NCBI RefSeq assembly: GCF_020850895.1
Contig: NZ_JADZDS010000051.1
Span: forward strand, 1-64,000
From: Thermomonas sp.
GTDB taxonomy: Bacteria > Pseudomonadota > Gammaproteobacteria > Xanthomonadales > Xanthomonadaceae
Direction of reading: 5' to 3'
DNA length: 64,000 bases
Of this stretch, positions 57,576 through 64,000 are shown piece by piece. Made by a program: the position numbers and the translations under genes. Under the pieces are notes generated by a model. That model was not told the DNA's origin and ran no database searches. It saw only the letters and a list, made by a program, of their open reading frames with translations. Numbering within the stretch: position 1 is the stretch's first letter; each line of letters begins with the position of its first letter.

Positions 57576-58289
57576 ATGTCGCTGATCCTGGAAGCCCTGC
57601 GCAAGTCCGAAGCCGAACGCCAGCGCGACGGCACGCCCAATGTTGCGATGGAGTTGCCGCCGGTGCCCGTGCGCGGCGACGGTGCAACCCCTGCCTGGGT
57701 GTGGCCGACACTTGCTGTCGTGGTCGTCGGTGCGATCCTTGCCGGCTGGCTGGGCATGCGCGCCGACAAGCGCGACCGGACAGCGCACAATGAGCCTCCC
57801 GCCGCCGAGGCAGAGGCGGCGACGCCAGCCCATTCGCCAGGACCCATCATGGCGCCTGCGGCAGCTGCCAGACCGATGGTTGCACCAGCGCCCCCGCCCG
57901 AACCGACATTGGCCACGGCGCCAGCACCACCAGCAACGACAGTCGCAGCAGCCTCTGCGCCCGACGACGGCGTGCGAGTGACGGAACACCCGGTGCCCCC
58001 GCCACCGCTGCCGGCCGTGCCCATCGCCCAGCCCCGTCCTGGTCCGGCTCCCGCAATCACGGCGGTCGACGATTCGGAGGATGCGCCACCCATCGCCGCC
58101 ACCGGCCTGCCCGCGGTGAAGCTGAGCATGCACATGTGGGATACCGACCCGGCAAAACGCTTCGTCATCATCGATGGCCAGCGCATGGGTGAAGGCGATC
58201 ACAGCGGCGGCCTGGCGGTCATCGCCATCCGTCGCGACGGCGTCATCATCGAACGCAATGGCCTGCGCGCGAAAGTGCCGTTGCCTTGA
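57576..58289 (+). CDS. GspB-like general secretion pathway protein
   Basis: MSLILEALRKSEAERQRDGTPN (GspB N-terminal signature), TM, Pro/Ala linker, C-terminal LSMHMWDTDPAKRFVIIDGQRMGEGDHSGGLAVIAIRRDGVIIERNG. Confidence 0.88.
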   Translation: MSLILEALRKSEAERQRDGTPNVAMELPPVPVRGDGATPAWVWPTLAVVVVGAILAGWLGMRADKRDRTAHNEPPAAEAEAATPAHSPGPIMAPAAAARPMVAPAPPPEPTLATAPAPPATTVAAASAPDDGVRVTEHPVPPPPLPAVPIAQPRPGPAPAITAVDDSEDAPPIAATGLPAVKLSMHMWDTDPAKRFVIIDGQRMGEGDHSGGLAVIAIRRDGVIIERNGLRAKVPLP

Positions 58290-58320
58290 GGCCTTCGGCC
58301 CTCCCATCGAACACGCCGCC

Positions 58321-58542
58321 ATGGCCATCCGCGACTTCGAACTCGAACGTGATTTCATCGAACTCAACCAGTTGTTGAAGCTGGCCGGACTGTGTGACTC
58401 GGGCGGCGCCGGCAAACAGCTCGTGGCCAGCGGCGCCGTACGTGTCGATGGTGACGTCGAACTGCGCAAAACCGCCAAGATCCGTGCCGGACAAACGGTA
58501 GAGCTGGGCGATTGCAAGATCCGGGTGCACACCGTCAGGTGA
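58321..58542 (+). CDS. S4 RNA-binding domain protein (YbcJ-like)
   Basis: FIELNQLLKLAGLCDSGGAGKQLVASGAVRVDGDVELRKTAKIRAGQTVELGDCKIRV; internal ATG. Confidence 0.88.
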   Translation: MAIRDFELERDFIELNQLLKLAGLCDSGGAGKQLVASGAVRVDGDVELRKTAKIRAGQTVELGDCKIRVHTVR

Positions 58543-58624
58543 AATTTTCCGGGTGGGTCGTGAGATTCCGCCCGTTGCCGCGAATCATGGTTTCGAGTGG
58601 CGCATCCTGCGCATCGGAACCCTC

Positions 58625-59155
58625 ATGGACGCCAGCGTCGAAACCTTGCCTGACATGACCTCCCGCGACGACCGCGACACGTTCAGTGCGCTGCTGCATC
58701 AGCATCGCGGCATCGTATTCAAGGTGGCCGCCAGCTATGCCTGGCAAATCGAGGACCGCGACGATCTCGCCCAGGAAATCACCACCCACCTGTGGCTGGC
58801 CTGGCCGAAATACGACCCGGCGCGGCGCTTCAGCACCTGGATGTACCGGGTGGCGCTGAATGTGGCGATCAGCCACGTGCGCCTGCAGTCCGTGCGCCGC
58901 CAGCACGCGACGGTGCCGCTCGACCAGGACCTCCACGACATCGCCGCCGCGGACGCAGATACGCACGAACACGCGCAACAACTGCACTTGCTGCAGCAGT
59001 TCATTCATCGCCAACCCGCACTGGATCGCGCCCTGTTGCTGCTCTACCTGGACGAGCGACCGCAACGCGAGATCGCCGACATCCTCGGCATCACCGAAAC
59101 CAATGTCTCCACCCGCATCGGACGCCTGAAACAGCGCCTCCGCAACGAACTCTGA
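58625..59155 (+). CDS. ECF-type RNA polymerase sigma factor
   Basis: LLHQHRGIVFKVAASYAWQIEDRDDLAQEITTHLWLAWPKYDPARRFSTWMYRVALNVAISHVR...ALDRALLLLYLDERPQREIADILGITETNVSTRIGRLKQRLRNEL. Confidence 0.92.
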   Translation: MDASVETLPDMTSRDDRDTFSALLHQHRGIVFKVAASYAWQIEDRDDLAQEITTHLWLAWPKYDPARRFSTWMYRVALNVAISHVRLQSVRRQHATVPLDQDLHDIAAADADTHEHAQQLHLLQQFIHRQPALDRALLLLYLDERPQREIADILGITETNVSTRIGRLKQRLRNEL

Positions 59156-59166
59156 GCCTCCGCCTC

Positions 59167-59826
59167 ATGGACATCCCCATGGAACTCGACGACTTCAAAT
59201 CCGCCTGGCAATCCCTTGACGCGCGCCTGGCACGCCAGGAACAGCTGCAACTGGCATGGCTGCGTGAGCGCAAGACCCATCAAGCGCGTCGCAATCTGCG
59301 CTGGCTGCACGTCGGCATGATCCTGCAGATGCTGCTCGGGCTGGGCCTCGTGCTGCTCGGTGTCGGTTGCTGGACGCACAATCTGCACACGCCCGGCCTG
59401 CTCGCCACCGGTATCGCCCTGCACGCCTTCGGCGTCCTGCATGTCGTGTTCGGTGGTCTGGTCACCGGGCTGGCAGCCGGGCTGGACTACAGTGCGCCGG
59501 TCCTGCGCATCCAGAAACGGCTGCGCCTGCTGCTGCGGGTGCAGACGCTGAACTCCAACCTGTGCGGTGCCCCGTGGTGGGTGTTGTGGGTGCTGGTGGT
59601 GATCGGATTCGCCGGCCTGTCGCCCACCCATGCCGCCGGCCCCACGCCGCTGTGGATCTGGATCAGCCTCGACATCGGCATCCTCGGTACGTTGGCCACT
59701 TGGCTTTGGGCCGCCAAAGCCGCACGCACGCCGGACAGCCTGTACGCCCGGCTCGACGACGGCACCGACGGCATCCGTCGCAGCCTGCGCTTGTTCGACG
59801 GAATCGACCAGGTCGAACACGACTGA
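59167..59826 (+). CDS. Multi-pass membrane protein, possible partner of the adjacent sigma factor
   Basis: MDIPMELDDFKSAWQSLDARLARQEQLQLAWLRERKTHQARRNLRWLHVGMILQMLLGLGLVLLGVGCW...; several TM segments, 11 bp after the sigma gene. Confidence 0.75.
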   Translation: MDIPMELDDFKSAWQSLDARLARQEQLQLAWLRERKTHQARRNLRWLHVGMILQMLLGLGLVLLGVGCWTHNLHTPGLLATGIALHAFGVLHVVFGGLVTGLAAGLDYSAPVLRIQKRLRLLLRVQTLNSNLCGAPWWVLWVLVVIGFAGLSPTHAAGPTPLWIWISLDIGILGTLATWLWAAKAARTPDSLYARLDDGTDGIRRSLRLFDGIDQVEHD

Positions 59827-59988
59827 ACGACTGTGTCCTCGCCCCTCTGATATCAGCGCCTGCATCCGGCAACGCATGTCGGATGCAGGCGCATCCGCCT
59901 TCCCGCAGAATCGTGCTTGCCCGGCACTGCGTCCCGATGCAGGATCGGGGTTGATATTGGCGGCCTTCGAGGGGACCAAGGAAACGCG

Positions 59989-60540
59989 ATGGGGATCGTT
60001 GTCGGCATCGTTGCAATCACGCTCGCGATCTGGCTGATGCTCGCCTTCAATCGCCTGATCCGGCTGCGCAACCAATACCGCACCGCCTGGGCCGATATCG
60101 ATGTGCAGTTGCAACGCAGGCATGACCTGGTGCCGCAGCTGGTGGAGGCCGTGCGCGGTTATGCCAAACACGAACGCGCCACCCTGGAAGCCGTCACCGA
60201 GTTGCGGACGCAGGCCAAGGCGGCGCAGGGCATGCAGCGACAGGGAGAGGTGGAGACGCAGCTCGAACAGGCATTGACGCGCCTGATCGCACTGCAGGAG
60301 GCCTACCCCGAGCTCAAGGCCAGTGGCAACTTCCAGCAGCTGTCGTCGGGACTGGTGACGGTGGAAGACCACCTGCAATACGCGCGACGTTTCTACAACG
60401 GCGCGGTGCGTGACTACAACGACACCATCCAGCGCTTCCCAGACCTGCTCATCGCCCGCGTCTTCGGGTTCCGGGGGTCCGAATTCTTCCAGGCCGACGC
60501 TGGCAGCCAGGCCGCGCCGAAGGTGGAGCTGGGACCATGA
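59989..60540 (+). CDS. lemA: LemA family protein
   Basis: MGIVVGIVAITLAIWLMLAFNRLIRLRNQYRTAWADIDVQLQRRHDLVPQLVEAVRGYAKHERATLEAVTELRTQ...YPELKASGNFQQLSSGLVTVEDHLQYARRFYNGAVRDYNDTIQRFPDLLIARVFGF. Confidence 0.96.
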   Translation: MGIVVGIVAITLAIWLMLAFNRLIRLRNQYRTAWADIDVQLQRRHDLVPQLVEAVRGYAKHERATLEAVTELRTQAKAAQGMQRQGEVETQLEQALTRLIALQEAYPELKASGNFQQLSSGLVTVEDHLQYARRFYNGAVRDYNDTIQRFPDLLIARVFGFRGSEFFQADAGSQAAPKVELGP

Positions 60541-62480
60541 AGCGCCTGTTGGCGACCCTGCTGCTGTGCCTGGCCGCAGGGCTGGCTCCACCCGCCCTCG
60601 CACGAGGCGCGTCGACGCGGGATGCCACGGCAAACGCCGCCCCAGGCGCCGATGAAATTGCCCGTCAGGTCTACGCGGCCATCGCCCAGGGCGGCAGCGA
60701 AGCGGAAATCCACCAGCGCTACAAGAAGAGGCGTGCAGTCAGCCGCTACAGCGCCAGCAGTGTTTCCACCGACGGGACGGGGACCGGTGAAAACGCCGAC
60801 GTCGGCGGCGAACGCATTCTCGCCTACGGTATCGAGGTCCAGGTCAATGCCGACAACACCCTCGACGTCACCGAGACCATCCGCGTCCGCGCCGAGGGCA
60901 TCCAGATCCGGCGCGGCATCTACCGCGACTTTCCGACCCGCTACAGGGACCGCTACGGCAACGGCGTGGTGGTCGGCTTCGACGTGCTCGGGCTGCAGCG
61001 CGACGGCAGGCCCGAGCCGTGGTTCACCGAGCGCCTCTCCAACGGCGTGCGGGTGAACTTCGGCAACGACGACTTCCTGCCGGTTCCGGCCAACTTCACC
61101 TACACCCTGCGCTACCGCACCAATCGCCAGGTCGGCTTCTTCGCCGACCACGACGAGCTGTACTGGAACGCCATCGGCACCGGCTGGGATTTCCCCATTG
61201 AGCAAGCCAATGTCACCGTGCATCTGCCGCAGCCGGTGGCCCCCGCCGACATGCGCGCTGAAGGCTACACCGGACCGCAAGGGGCGAACGGGCAGGATTA
61301 CACGGCCCGTCTTCCGGCACCGGGCCAGGCGCGCTGGACCCTGGCCCGCCCGCTGTCCCCACGCGAAGGCTTGACCATCGTCCTGTCCTTTCCCAAGGGC
61401 ATCATCACCCCGGCCTCGGCGCAGGAAAAAGCCGTCTGGTTCTTCAAGGACAACCGAGGCGTCCTGCTGGGCTTGGGAAGCTGGCTGCTGATCTTCGTCT
61501 ACCTGTTGCTGCGCTGGATACGGGTGGGCCGCGATCCGCCCGCAGGCGTCATCATCGCCCGCTACGAACCGCCTGCCGGACATTCGCCTGCGGCGCTGCG
61601 CTTCATTCGCAAGATGAACAACGACGGTCGCTGTTTCACCGCCGACATCGTGGACATGGCGGTCAAGGGGCTGCTGCGGATCCAGGGTGAAAAAAAGGCC
61701 GGGATCGTGGGCTCCTACATATGGACGCTGGAACGCACCGAAATGGAATCCGACGAATCCCTGCCCGGCTCGCAGGCCGCATTGTTGTCGAAGCTGTTCG
61801 GGAACGAGGACATCCTGCCGGTCACGACAGCCAATCGCCCGCAATTCATGGCCGCGCGGCTCGAACAGTACAAGGTGCTGGAACGTGCCTGCAGCGGCCG
61901 CATGTTCAAGCGCAACCACGCCCCGGTCGGCTGGGCCTCCCTCGTCGGCTTTGCCACCATGGCGGGCGCATTCTTTCTCTCGGACGGCCTGGGAATCCCG
62001 ATCCTGATCGGGCTGGGCATGCTGCTGATGGTGACCCTCGTCACCTTCCTCACCCTGATGCCTGCACCAACCGCCGAAGGCCGCAAGCTGCTCGACGAAA
62101 TCGCCGGCTTCAAGCTCTACCTGTCGGTTGCCGAGCGTGCGGAACTGGCAAGCCTGCCGGGCCCGGACGCGCCGCCCACCCTCGATGCCAAGTGCTATGA
62201 AGCACTGTTGCCCTACGCGATCGCGCTGGACGTGGAAGACGCCTGGACCCGGAAGTTCACCGATGCCGTGGGCGTCATGGAAGCCCAGCGGACTGCATCC
62301 AACCTGTCCTGGTACCACGGCGCCAGCATGAGCAGCATGGCCCAACTCAGCGGCAGCCTCAGCGGCAGTTTCGGCGCATCGATCGCCTCGGCCTCCTCCC
62401 CTCCGGGCGGCAGTTCCGGCGGCGGTGGCGGCGGCTCCTCGGGCGGCGGCGGCGGGGGTGGCGGCGGCGGCGGGCGTTGA
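60537..62480 (+). CDS. DUF2207 domain membrane protein with Gly-rich C-terminus
   Basis: ILAYGIEVQVNADNTLDVTETIRVRAEGIQIRRGIYRDFPTRYRDRYGNGVVVGFDVLG...; ends SSGGGGGGSSGGGGGGGGGGGR; overlaps lemA stop. Confidence 0.94.
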   Translation: MKRLLATLLLCLAAGLAPPALARGASTRDATANAAPGADEIARQVYAAIAQGGSEAEIHQRYKKRRAVSRYSASSVSTDGTGTGENADVGGERILAYGIEVQVNADNTLDVTETIRVRAEGIQIRRGIYRDFPTRYRDRYGNGVVVGFDVLGLQRDGRPEPWFTERLSNGVRVNFGNDDFLPVPANFTYTLRYRTNRQVGFFADHDELYWNAIGTGWDFPIEQANVTVHLPQPVAPADMRAEGYTGPQGANGQDYTARLPAPGQARWTLARPLSPREGLTIVLSFPKGIITPASAQEKAVWFFKDNRGVLLGLGSWLLIFVYLLLRWIRVGRDPPAGVIIARYEPPAGHSPAALRFIRKMNNDGRCFTADIVDMAVKGLLRIQGEKKAGIVGSYIWTLERTEMESDESLPGSQAALLSKLFGNEDILPVTTANRPQFMAARLEQYKVLERACSGRMFKRNHAPVGWASLVGFATMAGAFFLSDGLGIPILIGLGMLLMVTLVTFLTLMPAPTAEGRKLLDEIAGFKLYLSVAERAELASLPGPDAPPTLDAKCYEALLPYAIALDVEDAWTRKFTDAVGVMEAQRTASNLSWYHGASMSSMAQLSGSLSGSFGASIASASSPPGGSSGGGGGGSSGGGGGGGGGGGR

Positions 62481-62484
62481 CGCC

Positions 62485-63690
62485 TCAGGGCCGCACAGTG
62501 GATTCCCGGGCAGGCTCGCCGGCTCCTGATCCATTGCGAGATGCGCCTGTCGTCTCGGCACCTGACCCATGATCCCCGGGATCTGGGGCAGTTTCTTCCG
62601 CCTGTTCCGTTTCGTCGACGCCCTCGCCGGTCGCAGGCACGTCCGGGATGGGCGCCTCGGATGGAATCGCGAGTATCGCCCCGTCCAGTTCGGCCATTGG
62701 ACTTTCGACCGGACAGCGCGGATCCGGAAAACCGAACTTCGCACGCAGTGCCAAGCCACAGGCATTGATGTCGGCCACGTCCTGTCGGGCCTCGTCTGCG
62801 GGCTGCACGCACTGCACCTCGTAGGCGCGCCGGAAGGCATCGCGCCGTTGCAGGAATTCCGTTCCGCAGCGGCGCGCCAGTCGGATCCGGTCAAGGTCAT
62901 CCTCGACCGCATTGGCACCGGCCAAACCAAATTTGTCCAGTTCCGCGTCGGTCAGGACATGCACGGTGCGGTTGGGCACCGTGGTCATCAAGTCGTAGAC
63001 CTCAGCCGAAGCGCCATTGCGTTCGAGGTAGTTGCGCAGCTCCTCGCTGAGTACGCGCAACTCCTCGCCCAACTCCTTGCGGGACGTGGCATTGGATCGA
63101 ATCCGGATCATCCGGTGGATGCCGACCGGCCCCACGATCACACGCATGTCGCCCGCCGCGAGGATCAGCACGCAGGCACTGTGGCACACCGAATCCCCGC
63201 GCACCCAGATCGTCCAGTCGTTCTCGCCGATCGCGTCACCGGCGCGCATTGCCGCCTCCACGCTGCCACCGGTGGAATCAATGTCGAGGATGCGCTTGCC
63301 GATGCCAAGATCGCTTGCGACCTTGCCGGCGCGCTCGGCCAGTGCTGCGAAACTGGCCGTGATCTTGCCCTTGTAGCGCAGCCGCATCAGGCCACTGGCG
63401 CGGCAATCCTGCATGGTCGTGCGCAGGTCGATATAAGCCAGCGACAGCACCGACTTTCCGTCCCCTTCGCGATAATTGGCACCGCAGTCGATGGCGGCAT
63501 CCCCCGCCTCCAGCCGCACCGGCGACCAGTCGATCGTCGCCTGCGGCTTGCGCTGCACCACCGGCGCCGCCGTCACTGGCTGGTCTGCGCTGGCGCTGGT
63601 CTGGCCGGCAGGAACCGGCTGGCGGTTACAGGCCAACAGCAGCAGGCACAACAGCAGCGGCAACCAGCGTGGCGACATCGAACGCTTCAT
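62485..63690 (-). CDS. Lipoprotein with ClpP/crotonase-like periplasmic domain (hypothetical)
   Basis: MKRSMSPRWLPLLLCLLLLACNRQ lipobox; GIGKRILDIDSTGGSVEAAMRAGDAIGENDWTIWVRGDSVCHSACVLILAAGDMRVIVGPVGIHRM resembles ClpP-fold motifs seen in similar hypothetical proteins. Confidence 0.8.
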   Translation of the reverse strand: MKRSMSPRWLPLLLCLLLLACNRQPVPAGQTSASADQPVTAAPVVQRKPQATIDWSPVRLEAGDAAIDCGANYREGDGKSVLSLAYIDLRTTMQDCRASGLMRLRYKGKITASFAALAERAGKVASDLGIGKRILDIDSTGGSVEAAMRAGDAIGENDWTIWVRGDSVCHSACVLILAAGDMRVIVGPVGIHRMIRIRSNATSRKELGEELRVLSEELRNYLERNGASAEVYDLMTTVPNRTVHVLTDAELDKFGLAGANAVEDDLDRIRLARRCGTEFLQRRDAFRRAYEVQCVQPADEARQDVADINACGLALRAKFGFPDPRCPVESPMAELDGAILAIPSEAPIPDVPATGEGVDETEQAEETAPDPGDHGSGAETTGASRNGSGAGEPARESTVRP

Positions 63691-63902
63691 ATCAGGGGAG
63701 CGTGGCAAGTTTAGTACGCCCGGACGGAATGGACACCTGCACCAGAGCGTTCGCCACGCAATGCGGCGGAGACCACGTCGTTCGAAGGACTCCGCCCCGC
63801 AGGGGCATGCCTGCTGTTCCGGCGAACCGCCCCGGCAGTAAGATCAAGGCGGGGCAACAGCGGGGGAATCGCTTGGCGAATGACACCGATCGATCGCGCG
63901 TG

Positions 63903-64000
63903 ATGGTGAATGGCGTCCCCTTGTCGAAACTCGGCGACAAGGGCATGTGGTTCATCTACCCGTTTTTCGGCATCCACATGCTGATGTTCGGGCTGTCCGG
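63903..64000 (+). CDS. Hypothetical membrane protein (partial, runs off window end)
   Basis: Open frame MVNGVPLSKLGDKGMWFIYPFFGIHMLMFGLSG to window end; TTG at 63873 and GTG at 63900 are alternative in-frame starts. Confidence 0.5.
   Translation, partial: MVNGVPLSKLGDKGMWFIYPFFGIHMLMFGLS

Noticed and set aside
60414-62930. 838-aa minus-strand ORF antisense to lemA/DUF2207
   Set aside because: Opposite strand of well-recognised LemA and DUF2207 genes; composition matches an antisense reading of a GC-rich CDS.

Overview
This is a GC-rich chromosomal window from a gammaproteobacterium, most likely Xanthomonadaceae/Lysobacteraceae (inferred from gene content and codon bias; no database search was run). 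Positions 1-24.1 kb hold a minus-strand exopolysaccharide/O-antigen-type locus. In transcription order it runs: wza-like, wzc-like BY-kinase, J-domain protein, TPR protein, small secreted protein, O-antigen ligase/polymerase, AT3-SGNH O-acyltransferase, tviB-like dehydrogenase, UDP-glucuronate decarboxylase, RfaH, MarR-EPS regulator, galE, wzm/wzt, methyltransferase, wecB, epimerase, methyltransferase and two glycosyltransferases. A tRNA-Val(CAC) bounds it. Positions 24.5-64 kb are mainly housekeeping or conserved genes: ppnN, a TonB/Oar receptor, marC, an SDR, grxD, sodB, purEK, a Trm112-like gene, nadC, sspAB, petABC, a lytic transglycosylase, miaB, an amidohydrolase, a propeller-GGDEF protein, a TetR/HlyD/ABC efflux operon, phoH, ybeY, exeA/gspB-like genes, an ECF sigma factor, lemA and DUF2207. 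The most interesting signals are: (i) a cis-encoded rfaH followed 99 nt later by an exact ops-like GGCGGTAGCGTG at the edge of a hairpin; (ii) an 11-C tract that splits an AT3-SGNH acyltransferase exactly at the domain junction (10 C would restore the frame), a phase-variation candidate; (iii) a 129-bp MITE-like element with terminal inverted repeats and an ATAA duplication abutting the sodB stop codon; (iv) an intergenic element of about 80-100 bp in three places; (v) a decayed duplicate of a glycosyltransferase 5' end flanking a methyltransferase; (vi) a J-domain protein inside the polysaccharide operon. All calls come from reading the sequence and the supplied ORF track only.
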